DNA from: Candidatus Competibacter sp.
Lineage (GTDB): Bacteria > Pseudomonadota > Gammaproteobacteria > Competibacterales > Competibacteraceae
Length of the DNA stretch: 38,608 nucleotides
Reading direction: 5' to 3'
Assembly: GCA_029624815.1 (NCBI GenBank)
Contig: JARSSH010000005.1
Coordinates: 1-38,608 of the forward strand
How positions within the stretch are numbered: position 1 is the first letter of the stretch; every line of letters starts with the position of its first letter. Shown in pieces: positions 8,281 to 17,421 of the stretch. The translations under genes and the position numbers were made by a program. The notes under the pieces are model-generated. The model saw nothing but the letters and a program-made list of their open reading frames with translations, did no database searches and was not told where the DNA came from.

Positions 8281-10061
8281 ATGACCTCCGGAGCCGAAAC
8301 GCCCAGCAAGGCGAGTCCGTTTTTGATGACTTGTCGTGTGGCCAAACTCAAGTTGAGCCGGGCGTCGCGGAGCGCATCGTCACTCGCCAGAACCCGATGT
8401 TCGTTGTAATAGGTGTGAAAGGCGTTGGCCAGATCTCGCAGGTAGTGGGCCAGTTGATGCGGCTCGTGATTGAGCGCCGCCGTTTCCACGACTTCGGGAT
8501 AGCGCGACAGCGCCACCATCAGGGTTTCCTCGTGCGGTTCGACCAGCAGCGCCAGACGATCCTGGCCGCGCGCCGGGTCGTGGGAGAGCCCTTTTTCGTG
8601 CGATAGTCTCAGAACACTACAAATTCGGGCATAAGCATACTGAATATAGTATACGGGATTGTCCTTGGATTGCGACTTGGCCAAGTCGAGATCGAAATCC
8701 AGGTGTTGCTCGCTCTTGCGCATGACGTAGAAAAAGCGGGCGGCGTCGTTGCCGACCTCCTGGCGCAATTCGCGCAGGGTGACGAACTCGCCGGAGCGGG
8801 TGGACATCTGCGCCCGTTCGCCGTTGCGGTAGAGGATGGCGAACTGCACCAGCAACACGTCCAGGTGGTCGGGATTCTCGCCCAGTGCGCGCAGCGCGGC
8901 CTTGACCCGCGGGATGTAGCCGTGATGGTCGGCGCCCCAGACGTCGATGACCCGGTCGAAGCCGCGTTCGAACTTTTCCAGGTGGTAGGCGATGTCCGAA
9001 GCGAAGTAGGTGGTCTGACCGTTTTCCCGTTGCACCACCCGATCCTTCTCGTCGCCGAAGGCGCTGGAGCGAAACCAGAGCGCTCCGTCCTGCTCGTAGA
9101 TGTAATCCGTATCGCGCAGCCGGTTGATGGTTTTATTGACCGCGCCGCGTTCCGTCAGGGCCAGTTCCGAGTACCACTCGTCGTAGACCACGCCGAACTC
9201 CCGCAGGTCGTCGCGGATGTCGTCCAAAATGGTATTTAGGCCCAGCTCGAAAATGTAGCGGTAGCGGTGATCGCCCAGCAGGGCTCGGGCGCGTTCGACC
9301 AAGACGTCGATGTGGGCTTCCTTGTCGCCGGGGACGATCGTTTCGCCCGCTTCGTCGCGGATCTCGTCCGGCGGCGCATCCTGAAACACCTGCGCCGCCG
9401 GGGCCATGTACGCGCCGTCGTGTTCGGCGTAAAGGCGGGCGGCGATGTCGCGCACGTAGTCGCCCCGGTAGCCGTTGCTGGGAAAGCGGAATTTTTCGCC
9501 GCAATGCTCCAGGTAGCGCAGCCAGATGCTGGCGGCCAGAATGTTCATCTGCCGGCCAGCATCGTTGACGTAGTACTCGCGGTGGACCCGGTAGCCGACC
9601 GCTTCCAGCAGGTTGGCGACGGTCGCGCCGAACGCCGCGCCGCGGCCGTGACCGACGTGCAGCGGTCCGGTGGGATTGGCGGAGACGAACTCCACTTGCA
9701 CCCGCTTGCCGCCGCCGAGCGCGCTCCGGCCGAAATCGTCCCGCCGTTCGAGGATCTCGCCGACCGTCGCCCGATAGGCGGCGGGCGCCAGAAAGAAATT
9801 GATGAAACCGGGTCCGGCGATTTCCACCTTGGCGACATGGGTGGAGGCAGGCAGGGCCGCCTTGATGCGTTCGGCCAGCTCGCGCGGCGCGCGGCGGGCG
9901 GTTTTGGCCAGGACCAGCGCGATGGTGCTGGCGAAATCGCCGTGCGCGCGGTCGCGGGTGCGCTCCAGCGGAATCGAGGATGGATCGATGTCGGCTGGCG
10001 TCCCCTCCCGTTGGAGTTGTTGGAGCGCCTGGGCGATAAGATGGTGTAGATGCGTTTTCAA
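8277..10061 (-). CDS. argS: Arginyl-tRNA synthetase
   Basis: This 594-residue class I synthetase charges tRNA-Arg. The N-terminal Add-1 domain is followed by the HIGH-type signature [14 protein letters not shown] near residues 130-145. The long middle part has [16 protein letters not shown] and [19 protein letters not shown], and the C-terminal DALR anticodon-binding domain includes [16 protein letters not shown] and ends in VSAPEVM. Length is normal. The only possible start in this frame is TTG at 10061, with GAGG about eight bases upstream; an in-frame TAA at 10091 closes the frame behind it. It lies 27 bases after the DUF294 gene and overlaps the FtsN-like gene. Confidence 0.96.
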   Translation of the reverse strand: MKTHLHHLIAQALQQLQREGTPADIDPSSIPLERTRDRAHGDFASTIALVLAKTARRAPRELAERIKAALPASTHVAKVEIAGPGFINFFLAPAAYRATVGEILERRDDFGRSALGGGKRVQVEFVSANPTGPLHVGHGRGAAFGATVANLLEAVGYRVHREYYVNDAGRQMNILAASIWLRYLEHCGEKFRFPSNGYRGDYVRDIAARLYAEHDGAYMAPAAQVFQDAPPDEIRDEAGETIVPGDKEAHIDVLVERARALLGDHRYRYIFELGLNTILDDIRDDLREFGVVYDEWYSELALTERGAVNKTINRLRDTDYIYEQDGALWFRSSAFGDEKDRVVQRENGQTTYFASDIAYHLEKFERGFDRVIDVWGADHHGYIPRVKAALRALGENPDHLDVLLVQFAILYRNGERAQMSTRSGEFVTLRELRQEVGNDAARFFYVMRKSEQHLDFDLDLAKSQSKDNPVYYIQYAYARICSVLRLSHEKGLSHDPARGQDRLALLVEPHEETLMVALSRYPEVVETAALNHEPHQLAHYLRDLANAFHTYYNEHRVLASDDALRDARLNLSLATRQVIKNGLALLGVSAPEVM

Positions 10062-10088
10062 GAGGAACGCCTCATGGGGGTTTTCCGG

Positions 10089-11978
10089 TTAACTGATCAT
10101 CCCCAGTTTGAAGTGATAGGTGATGAATTTTTTGAATTCGTTGACGATCTTGAACGAGTCGCGCAGCACTTCCCGTTGCAGCTTGTTGAGATCCTTGGGG
10201 TTCAGGTAATTGTCCTGCGGTATGCCCTGCTTGATTTTGCGCAGGCCAGCCTCGGCGCGCAAGGTGGACAGGTAGGTGAAGACCTCGATCAGTTCGGCGC
10301 CAAAAGAGGGTTTGAACAGGTTTCGCTGGCTGAGCGCCGCGATCCGGTCCACGGTATGGGTCTGCGGCAAGCGGTATTCCAAAGCCAAACTGCGGGCGCC
10401 GTGAACGAGGGGGAAGATACCGCCTTTCTTGATGTCCAGTTCGTCGCGGTCTTTTTCGACCACGAAATTGGTGAAAAACCCCAATGGCGTTTCGAACGCG
10501 ACGGTGGATTTGGCGAATTGGCCGTAGAAGGAGCGATGGTCGCCGAGCAGGCGATACATGTGGTCCTTGACGTGCCGCAGCAGATTCTCGTCGCCAGCCA
10601 CCGCCGTGGCGTCGAAGAAGATGGCGAATTGCAGAAAGGAATCGTGGGTCGGATGGACGATCCATTGAAACAGTTCGTCCTTGAAAGCGGCCACCGATTT
10701 GGTCCAGTACGGGTTCGACACCATGATGTTGCCGGGACAGCGCGGATAGCCGAAATCGATCAGACTTTCGGTAAACTCGCGGGCGACCCGCTCCAGATCG
10801 GGGCAACCGAAGCCGTCGCGCAGAATCAGGGCGTTATCCTGATCGGTCTTCAGCACTTGCTCCTCGCGGCCCTCGCTGCCCAACACCAGCAGGCAGGCGT
10901 TTTCCAGCAGTTCCGGCGGCGCGAGCAGGGCGAACAGCTTGCGCAACAGTTTTTTATTCAGTTCCGACACCAGTTGCATGATGTAGCGGATTTTGATGCC
11001 CTTGTCGTGCAGGTCGCGGATCACGTTGACCAGATCGCGGCTGGCCCACTTCAGATCTTCGCGGGAACGCGCCCGGTCGATTTGCAGGGCGATCAGATGC
11101 GAGTGGTTGGAGAGATAACTGAGCAGATCGATCTGTTCGAGAACGCCGCGAATGGTTTTTCCGTCGTGGATCACCAGGCGGTTGACGTTGTGATGGGTCA
11201 TCCGCAGCAGGGCGTTGAACAGGAAATCGTCCGGCTCCATCCCGATCAGGTCGTAAGTGGCCAACGGTCCGACGGCTTCGTCCACGGACCGCCGCTGGAT
11301 AATGGCCGCTTCCCGCAGATCGGTGGCGGTAACGATGCCGACTTCATCGCCATGTCGAACCAGCACCGAATTGATTTTGTGCGCTTTCATCGCCAGCGCG
11401 GTTTCGTGGATGGACGCTTCGGCGGGCACGAAGACCGGGGGGTGAATATAGACGTCCTCGATCTTGGCGATGGTGAACGCCGCCAGTTCCTGCTTGTCGT
11501 GGGTCTCTTGCAGGGCGGCAAGGCGCTGGGAAATCTTCTGGCTGTAGAAAGCCGCCAGCGGTGGATGATCCTGCACGGCTTGCATAAAGACCGGTCGCGG
11601 CATCTGCCAGCAGCGGGTCGGTTCACTGACCACGAAACTGTGTTTGCCTCCGCCTTCCAGCACAGCGCCGGCATCGAAGACATCCTCGGCGCCATACAGG
11701 GCGATCACACACCACATGGAACCGGCGCCTTTGGCGGCGGTAGTCAGAGATCCCGCGCCCTCCTGACAGTGTAGATTGGGATCGCCGTCGATTTCGTAGA
11801 CCGCGCCGTCGATGATGAAGTACAGGCAGGCGGGAACTTCGCCTGCCTTCAGTAAAACTTCGCCTGGCTCAAAATGGCCGATCTTCAGTCCCTTGGCCAA
11901 CGACGCCAATTCCGCTTCGGAGAGCCGGTTGAACGGAGACTGACGGGCGAGGAATGCTTGTGGATCCGGGATAGTCAC
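10089..11978 (-). CDS. Cyclic-nucleotide-binding / CBS / DUF294 putative nucleotidyltransferase
   Basis: With the GTG start at 11978 (GGAAG upstream) this is a 629-residue protein. An ATG at 12095 would be in frame but would make the gene run through the actP terminator, so it is rejected. Domains in order: a Crp-like cyclic-nucleotide-binding domain (about 10-135, with FEPGEVLLKAGE and FIIDGAVYEI), a CBS pair (about 173-290), then DUF294 with the GlnD-like nucleotidyltransferase motif GSEGREEQ and TDQDN near residues 367-382, and a C-terminal helical substrate-like domain. The motif keeps the metal-binding aspartates. Such proteins are commonly linked to actP, suggesting control of acetate uptake or metabolism; the target is unknown. 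The cyclic-nucleotide domain carries an inserted Gly/Ala-rich segment (about residues 72-87). Confidence 0.85.
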   Translation of the reverse strand: MTIPDPQAFLARQSPFNRLSEAELASLAKGLKIGHFEPGEVLLKAGEVPACLYFIIDGAVYEIDGDPNLHCQEGAGSLTTAAKGAGSMWCVIALYGAEDVFDAGAVLEGGGKHSFVVSEPTRCWQMPRPVFMQAVQDHPPLAAFYSQKISQRLAALQETHDKQELAAFTIAKIEDVYIHPPVFVPAEASIHETALAMKAHKINSVLVRHGDEVGIVTATDLREAAIIQRRSVDEAVGPLATYDLIGMEPDDFLFNALLRMTHHNVNRLVIHDGKTIRGVLEQIDLLSYLSNHSHLIALQIDRARSREDLKWASRDLVNVIRDLHDKGIKIRYIMQLVSELNKKLLRKLFALLAPPELLENACLLVLGSEGREEQVLKTDQDNALILRDGFGCPDLERVAREFTESLIDFGYPRCPGNIMVSNPYWTKSVAAFKDELFQWIVHPTHDSFLQFAIFFDATAVAGDENLLRHVKDHMYRLLGDHRSFYGQFAKSTVAFETPLGFFTNFVVEKDRDELDIKKGGIFPLVHGARSLALEYRLPQTHTVDRIAALSQRNLFKPSFGAELIEVFTYLSTLRAEAGLRKIKQGIPQDNYLNPKDLNKLQREVLRDSFKIVNEFKKFITYHFKLGMIS

Positions 11979-12000
11979 GACGGTTCGCTTCCGAGTGGCC

Positions 12001-12041
12001 CAAAACAAAAACCCCTTCGCGGCGCGAGCCGGAAGGGGTTT
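12001..12041 (-). terminator. Rho-independent terminator after actP
   Basis: On the minus strand AAACCCCTTC (12041-12032) pairs with GAAGGGGTTT (12018-12009), a 10-bp stem, followed directly by TTTTGTTTTG. This is a textbook terminator, and it sets the upstream limit of the DUF294 gene. Confidence 0.85.
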
Positions 12042-12065
12042 AATCTTAGCAGGATTCGGCGGACT

Positions 12066-12097
12066 GGATGAGCGCCGCGCTCGCGCGGCGCTCATCC
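12066..12097. repeat. Perfect 14-bp palindromic hairpin after actP
   Basis: GGATGAGCGCCGCG (12066-12079) and CGCGGCGCTCATCC (12084-12097) form a perfect 14-bp stem with a CTCG loop, 18 bases past the actP stop and before the true terminator. It may protect the actP mRNA 3' end or be part of a tandem terminator. Confidence 0.6.
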
Positions 12098-12114
12098 CAA
12101 CCGGGCGGAGCCGC

Positions 12115-13794
12115 TTAGTGGCTGGCCGCGCCTTCGGCGCCGATGCCGGTCTGGCAACGCACGTCCTGCGCGATGAAGGCTTCGTGCTCCTTCTTGGCCC
12201 GTTCGCTGTTGTCCATTATCGAGCCGATCCAGATGCCCAGGAAGGCGATGGTCATCGAGATGAATGCCGGGTATTTGTACCCGAAGAGCGGATCGCCGAG
12301 TTGCAGGATTTCCTTCCACACCGTCGGGCCGACGATCACCAGCACGGTGGCGCTGATCAGGCCCAGCCAGCCGCCGATCAGCGCGCCGCGGGTGGTCATC
12401 TTGCCGTAGTAGATCGACATCAGCAGGATCGGGAAGTTGGCGCTGGCCGCCACCGAGAAGGTCAGGGCCACCAGGTAGGCGATGTTTTGCTTCTCGAAGG
12501 CGATGCCCAGCAGGATGGCGATGATGCCCAGCACCACGGTGGCCATCTTCGACACCCGCACTTCCTGCTGCTCGTCCACGTTGCCGTGGGCGAACACGTT
12601 GGCGTACAGGTCATGGGAGATGGCCGAGGCGCCGGCCAGGGTCAGGCCGGAAACCACCGCCAGGATGGTGGCGAAGGCCACGGCGGAGATGAAGCCGAGC
12701 AAAAGATTGCCGCCCACCGCCGCCGACAGGTTGACCGCCGCCATGTTCTGGCCGCCCTTGATGCCGCCCACCGCCGAGGGATCGGCGAATTCGGGATGGC
12801 CGGTCAGCAGCACGATGGCGCCGAAACCCATCAGGAAGGTCAGGATGTAGAAGTAGCCGATCCAGCCGGTGGCGTAGAACACGGACTTGCGCGCTTCGAT
12901 GGCGTTGCTTACGGTAAAGAAACGCATCAGGATGTGCGGCAGGCCGGCGGTGCCGAACATCAGCGCCAGGCCAAGCGAAATCGCCTCGATCGGGTCGCTC
13001 ACCAGCTTGCCCGGCCCCATGATGCTGAGGTCGCCCTTGCGCGCCTCGACGGCTTTGGCGAACATCCGTTCCGGGCTCATGCTGCCGTCCGAGGCCAGAT
13101 ACAGCGCGCCGAAGGCAATGATGGTCGCGCCGGCCAGCAACAGGCAGGCTTTAATGATTTGCACCCAGGTGGTGGCCAACATGCCGCCGAAGGTGACGTA
13201 CAGGATGATCAGGATGCCGACGATAATGACGGCGTAGGTGTAGTCCAGGCCGAACAGCACCTGGATCAGTTTGCCGGCGCCCACCATCTGGCCGATCAGA
13301 TACAGGATGACCACGATCAGCGCGGCGGTGGCCGCCAGGGTGCGCATCGGCACCCGCTCGAAGCGGTACGCCACGATGTCGGCGTAGGTGTACTTGCCCA
13401 GGTTGCGGAGCTGCTCGGCGATCAGGAACATGATGATCGGCCAGCCGACCAGCCAGCCCACCGAGAAGATCACGCCGTCGTAGCCGTTCAGGAACACCAG
13501 GCCGGAAATGCCCAGGAACGACGCGGCGGACATGTAGTCGCCGGCGATGGCCAGACCGTTCTGGAAACCGGTGATGCCGCCGCCGGCGGCGTAGAAGTCC
13601 TTGGCGGTCTTGGTGCGTTGCGCCGCCCAGTAGGTGATGCCCAGGGTGGCGGCGACGAACACCAAAAACATGACGATGGCGGGAATGTTGACCTCCGCCT
13701 TCTTGACCGCCCCCAGATCGCCGCCGGCGGCCAGGGCGCTGCCGGCAACCAGCATCAGCAGCAGGGTGGGGAATGCGCGCTTCCAGAAACTCAT
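12115..13794 (-). CDS. actP: Cation/acetate symporter ActP
   Basis: This 559-residue member of the sodium:solute symporter family imports acetate and related short acids. The start [22 protein letters not shown] at 13794 follows a strong AAGGAGGAAG ribosome site and begins with a signal peptide, as in ActP proteins. Family motifs include [33 protein letters not shown]-like sequence near residues 60-95 and [11 protein letters not shown] near residue 285, with about 13 membrane segments. ATGA at 13794-13791 overlaps the stop of the DUF485 gene, as in the E. coli yjcH-actP pair. Two hairpins follow the gene. An open frame running further upstream from 14271 is a shadow of the DUF485 gene. Confidence 0.96.
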   Translation of the reverse strand: MSFWKRAFPTLLLMLVAGSALAAGGDLGAVKKAEVNIPAIVMFLVFVAATLGITYWAAQRTKTAKDFYAAGGGITGFQNGLAIAGDYMSAASFLGISGLVFLNGYDGVIFSVGWLVGWPIIMFLIAEQLRNLGKYTYADIVAYRFERVPMRTLAATAALIVVILYLIGQMVGAGKLIQVLFGLDYTYAVIIVGILIILYVTFGGMLATTWVQIIKACLLLAGATIIAFGALYLASDGSMSPERMFAKAVEARKGDLSIMGPGKLVSDPIEAISLGLALMFGTAGLPHILMRFFTVSNAIEARKSVFYATGWIGYFYILTFLMGFGAIVLLTGHPEFADPSAVGGIKGGQNMAAVNLSAAVGGNLLLGFISAVAFATILAVVSGLTLAGASAISHDLYANVFAHGNVDEQQEVRVSKMATVVLGIIAILLGIAFEKQNIAYLVALTFSVAASANFPILLMSIYYGKMTTRGALIGGWLGLISATVLVIVGPTVWKEILQLGDPLFGYKYPAFISMTIAFLGIWIGSIMDNSERAKKEHEAFIAQDVRCQTGIGAEGAASH

Positions 13795-14099
13795 AGCACT
13801 TCCTCCTTGATTTCGCGGTTGAGCTTGTCGAAGACGGCATTGGCCCGCCGGATATAGATGCCGGTCAGGATAAAGGCCGAGATGATCACCCCGATGCCGA
13901 TCGGAATGCCAACGGTGGTGACGGAGCCGGACCACAGGGGAGTGGCCATAAACGGCTTGTCGAAGGCGATGGTCAGGATGAAGGCGTAATAGATCACCAG
14001 CATCACAACGGACATGATCCAGGCAAACCTGGATCGCTTGGAGACCAGTTCGTGGTACTTTGGGTTGCTTTTTATGGCGTGAACCAAATCTTGTTGCAT
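13791..14099 (-). CDS. DUF485 inner-membrane protein (YjcH type)
   Basis: This 102-residue DUF485 protein is the small membrane partner normally encoded just before actP. It has a polar N-terminus with the family motif [14 protein letters not shown], then two hydrophobic segments ([16 protein letters not shown] and [22 protein letters not shown]) and a charged C-terminus (NREIKEEVL). The ATG at 14099 matches family starts; the open frame extends to 14315 without family similarity. Its stop overlaps the actP start by four bases, so translation is coupled. Its role in acetate uptake is assumed from linkage. Confidence 0.9.
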   Translation of the reverse strand: MQQDLVHAIKSNPKYHELVSKRSRFAWIMSVVMLVIYYAFILTIAFDKPFMATPLWSGSVTTVGIPIGIGVIISAFILTGIYIRRANAVFDKLNREIKEEVL

Positions 14100-14506
14100 A
14101 TTGTTTTCCCATCGGTGGTAGGTGAAATGACGGGGTGTCATGACAAGCGGGATTTGTGGTTGACCGCAACCGCGGGTAGGGTGAAACCCACCCGATTCGG
14201 ATGCCTCCCAGAGATCGATCCCGCCACATGTCCTTATAGTGGGTGCCCTTGGTTGTGGAGAAATCCCGCAAGCCTCAAAAAGTCTAGTTGTATCCCGCGT
14301 CAAGTAAAGGGTCAATGAAGAAGTTATTTTTTCAATTCTTTGAAATTGTTGAAAATCAACCGTGGAAAACAGTCACGCATTTTCAGAATTTCAACCCATA
14401 ATATATTGATTTATTTTGGGTTATTTTTGATTAAATTGATTTTTCGCGCACGATTCGGTCAAAAGAGCGGAACCCACGGATGGGTGCCGCGCTTTCAAAA
14501 AGACGT
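14100..14506. other. 407-bp non-coding region between the actP operon and priA
   Basis: No gene was recognised here. The half next to the actP operon (14100-14310) is GC-rich with short inverted repeats such as GGTTGACCGCAACC. The other half (about 14311-14450) is markedly AT-rich, with ATAATATATT and the interrupted dyad CAATT-CTTTGA-AATTG. The region must hold the promoter of the DUF485-actP operon, reading leftward, but no convincing sigma-70 or sigma-54 promoter could be fixed by eye. No U-tract terminator was seen after priA. Confidence 0.6.
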
Positions 14507-16717
14507 TCAGAAAAGTTCCATTGGATCGACATCCAGAGACCAGCGCACCCGGCGGTCCGCGTGCTCCGCCCGCAACTGGGCAATCCAGGGATCGAGGAAA
14601 CGGTGCAAGTCCTGACGCCGCGTCGCTTGCAGCAGCAGGTGCGCCCGGTAGCGGCCGGCCCGGCGCTCCATCGGCGCGGGCGCCGGGCCCAGCAGTTCGA
14701 TTCCGTCGGCGCGGGAATCGGCCAGTGTCCGGGCGGCCTGTAGAAACGCGGTGGCTCGTTCCGGCTCGACCGCTTCCGCCCGCAGCAGCGCCTGATGGGC
14801 GAACGGCGGCAGCCAGGCCGCCTGCCGTTCCTCCAGCGCCGCCGCCGCGAATGCCGGATACCCCTGGGACACCAAAACGCGCAGCAGCGGATGGTCGGGA
14901 TGGTGGGTCTGGATGACGACCGCGCCCGGTTTCTCGGCGCGGCCGGCGCGGCCGGCGACCTGGAGAATCAGTTGCGCCATCCGTTCCCCGGCCCGAAAGT
15001 CGATGCCGTGCAAACCCTGGTCGGCATCCACGATGCCCACCAGGGTTACCTCGGGGAAATGGTGGCCCTTGGCCAGCATCTGCGTGCCGAGCAGAATGCG
15101 GCGACCGCCATGGTGAATGGCGCTCAGCAAGGTTTCCAGACTGCCGCGGCGACGGGTGCTGTCGCGATCCATGCGGATGAGGCCGACATCCGGAAATTCC
15201 TGTCGCAGGGCCGCTTCCAGGCGCTCGGTGCCCTGGCCGAGCGCCCGTAGATCCACGCTGCCGCACAGCGGGCAAGCGGCATCCACCGGCCGATGGTCGC
15301 CGCAGTGATGGCAGATCAACCGGCGCTGGCGCAGGTGCAGGGTCATGCGGGCGTCGCAGTGGCGGCATTGACTCAGCCAGCCGCATTCGTGGCAGAGCAG
15401 AATCGGCGCGAAGCCGCGTCGGTTGAGAAACAGCAGCGCCTGCTCGTTGCGGGCCAGATGTACCCTCATGCGCTCCAGCAGCGGCCGTGACAGCCCATCG
15501 ACCATCGGTTGGCGACGCACATCGAGAATCTCGATGGGCGCTTGCGCGCCGCCGCCGACCCGCTCCGGTAGTTGCAGTAAGCGGTAGCGACCGCGTTCGG
15601 CGTTGTGACGGCTTTCCAGGGCCGGAGTGGCCGAACCCAGCACCACCGGAATCCCGAGTTGCCGGCCGCGAATGACCGCCAAATCGCGGGCGTGATAGCG
15701 GAAACCCTCCTGCTGTTTGAAGGATGGATCGTGCTCCTCGTCAACGATGAGGATGCCCGGCGCGCGCAGCGGCGCGAACACCGCCGAGCGGGTGCCGACC
15801 ACCACCCGGGCGGCGCCGGCGCGGGCCAGCAGCCAGGCATTCAACCGTTCCCGGTCGCTCAGACCGGAGTGCAGCACGGCCAGCGGTCCCGGCAGCCGCT
15901 CCCGAAAGCGGGCCAGCAACTGCGGGGTCAGGCCGATTTCCGGGGTCAGCACCAGCGCCTGCCGATCGCGCGCCAGCACGGCTTCGATCAGGCGCAGGTA
16001 GACTTCGGTTTTGCCGCTGCCGGTGACGCCTTCCAGTAAAAAGACCTGGAAGCGGTCCAGATCGGCCGCGACGCTGGTCACCGCCGCCGCCTGCGCCGCG
16101 TTGAGTTCGGGCGGCGGGCGCGGCGCGAATGCGGTTTCCGCCAGGGCCGAGGCCGGGCGGGCGAGGGGCTCCACCCAATTCTTGGCGCGCAGCGCGCGCA
16201 AGGTGGCGGCGCTGTCGCGCACTACCGCGCGCAAGGCGTTGGGATCGGCGCCGTCGGAACAGCGCGCCAGATAATCGAGCAGTAGCCTCTGGGCGGGTGC
16301 GCGGTTCGGTCCGGTGGCGAGCGCGGCGCGCCCGGCGGCGGTGATGTGCCAGAGTGGCGCTGGCGCCGACAGCTCGGTCGATTCGCCTTGGCGCAAGAGG
16401 GTCGGTAGGGCGGCGGCGAAGACTTCGCCAAGGGGATGATGGTAGTAGCGCTGTGCCCATCGCAGCAGCGCCAGTACGTCGGCGGGCAGCACCGCTTCGG
16501 TATCGAGCACCGCCTGCGCCGGCCGCAGCGCGGCGGGATCCAGGGCGGTGCCGGCGCCGAGTTCGAGCAGAAAACCGACGACGCGACGCCGGCCGAACGG
16601 TACTCGCACCCGCAAGCCCGGTTGCAGGGCAGCCAGGTCGCAGTCCGGCGGCGGCAGGTAATCGAAGGTCCGATCCAGAGGCGATGGGACGGCGATCCGC
16701 AAGATGAGGCTGGACAC
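14507..16717 (-). CDS. priA: Primosomal protein N', replication-restart helicase PriA
   Basis: This 736-residue 3'-to-5' helicase reloads the replisome at stalled forks. The N-terminal DNA-binding domain begins ILRIAVPSPLDRTFDYLPP. The helicase core has Walker A GVTGSGKTEVYL and Walker B VDEEHDPSFKQQEG. Eight zinc-binding cysteines occur as four CxxC pairs (CHEC, CRHC, CHHC, CPLC) inside the C-terminal helicase lobe, and HHPDHPLLRVLVSQGYPAF marks the C-terminal domain. Length is normal. The start is GTG at 16717, 11 bases after the marC stop, so it is probably at the end of the long minus-strand run. Confidence 0.97.
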   Translation of the reverse strand: MSSLILRIAVPSPLDRTFDYLPPPDCDLAALQPGLRVRVPFGRRRVVGFLLELGAGTALDPAALRPAQAVLDTEAVLPADVLALLRWAQRYYHHPLGEVFAAALPTLLRQGESTELSAPAPLWHITAAGRAALATGPNRAPAQRLLLDYLARCSDGADPNALRAVVRDSAATLRALRAKNWVEPLARPASALAETAFAPRPPPELNAAQAAAVTSVAADLDRFQVFLLEGVTGSGKTEVYLRLIEAVLARDRQALVLTPEIGLTPQLLARFRERLPGPLAVLHSGLSDRERLNAWLLARAGAARVVVGTRSAVFAPLRAPGILIVDEEHDPSFKQQEGFRYHARDLAVIRGRQLGIPVVLGSATPALESRHNAERGRYRLLQLPERVGGGAQAPIEILDVRRQPMVDGLSRPLLERMRVHLARNEQALLFLNRRGFAPILLCHECGWLSQCRHCDARMTLHLRQRRLICHHCGDHRPVDAACPLCGSVDLRALGQGTERLEAALRQEFPDVGLIRMDRDSTRRRGSLETLLSAIHHGGRRILLGTQMLAKGHHFPEVTLVGIVDADQGLHGIDFRAGERMAQLILQVAGRAGRAEKPGAVVIQTHHPDHPLLRVLVSQGYPAFAAAALEERQAAWLPPFAHQALLRAEAVEPERATAFLQAARTLADSRADGIELLGPAPAPMERRAGRYRAHLLLQATRRQDLHRFLDPWIAQLRAEHADRRVRWSLDVDPMELF

Positions 16718-16728
16718 GGCGCGGACCG

Positions 16729-17364
16729 TCAGGCGCCGAACAGACCGGCGCGCAGCCCCTCGAACATGAACTGCACGGCCAGCGCCGCCAGGATCACGCC
16801 CAACAGGCGGTCGATCACGTTGGCGCCGGTTTCGCCCAGCAATTTCATCAACGGCGGAGCCAGCAGCAGGGTCAGCAGGGTCAGCAGCAACACCGCCAGC
16901 AACACGCCCAATATGGCGAGGAACAGCAGGGGATGTTCCCCCGAGGATATGCTGCTGGTGGTGAGCAGAATGGTGGTCAGGGTGCCGGGGCCGGCCAGCA
17001 GGGGAAACGCCAGCGGAAACACCGAAATATCGTCCTTGTACTGCGCTTCCTCCTGTTCCCGCACCGTCGCCGACCGCAGGCCGGAAGGCCGGGCGAACAC
17101 CATGTCGATCGCCAGCAGGAACAGCAGGATGCCGCCGCTGACCCGGAACGCCGCCAAACTGATGCCGAGGAAGCGCAGCAGGGCATCGCCGGTGAACACG
17201 AAAAACAGGCAGATGAGGGTGGCGATCGACGTGCCCTTGAGCGCCATGCGTCGACGATAATGATCGCCGCCGCCGCGAGTCAGCGCCGAAAACATCGGCG
17301 CGACGCCGATCGGGTCGATCACGACCAAAAAGGTCACGAAAATAGCGACGAGCTGTTCCAGCAT
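16729..17364 (-). CDS. MarC-family integral membrane protein
   Basis: This 211-residue protein has about six hydrophobic segments and the MarC-family pattern: VVIDPIGVAPMFSALT near the start, SGGILLFLLAIDMVF in the middle and PLAFPLLAGPGTLTTILL after a charged cytoplasmic loop. The ATG at 17364 (MLEQLVAIFVTFLVVIDP) is chosen over an upstream start at 17421 because family proteins begin directly with the first membrane segment. The cellular role of MarC proteins is not established; the old link to multiple antibiotic resistance was not supported. It lies between bamB and priA. Confidence 0.9.
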   Translation of the reverse strand: MLEQLVAIFVTFLVVIDPIGVAPMFSALTRGGGDHYRRRMALKGTSIATLICLFFVFTGDALLRFLGISLAAFRVSGGILLFLLAIDMVFARPSGLRSATVREQEEAQYKDDISVFPLAFPLLAGPGTLTTILLTTSSISSGEHPLLFLAILGVLLAVLLLTLLTLLLAPPLMKLLGETGANVIDRLLGVILAALAVQFMFEGLRAGLFGA

Positions 17365-17421
17365 GGTGGACGCCGGGGCTGTGGCGTCAGTTGGCCATGG
17401 CGTGACCGCGCGTCCACGCAT

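Noticed and set aside
8231-8291. Arginine-rich GC-rich stretch considered as a separate small gene or RNA
   Set aside because: It is explained by the basic N-terminus of the FtsN-like protein overlapping argS.
10050-11774. 574-codon plus-strand open frame opposite the DUF294 gene
   Set aside because: Shadow of a minus-strand gene with coherent cNMP-CBS-DUF294 domains.
11995-13857. 620-codon plus-strand open frame opposite actP
   Set aside because: Shadow of actP; no family resemblance and biased His/Gln/Asp composition.
12115-14271. DUF485-ActP as a single 718-residue protein
   Set aside because: The frame continues upstream through the DUF485 gene in a different reading frame from the real DUF485 protein; the strong ribosome site and signal peptide at 13794 mark the true actP start.
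14316-14460. AT-rich tract considered as a replication origin or phage fragment
   Set aside because: No DnaA-box cluster, iterons or coding remnant was seen; an operon promoter region is a simpler reading.
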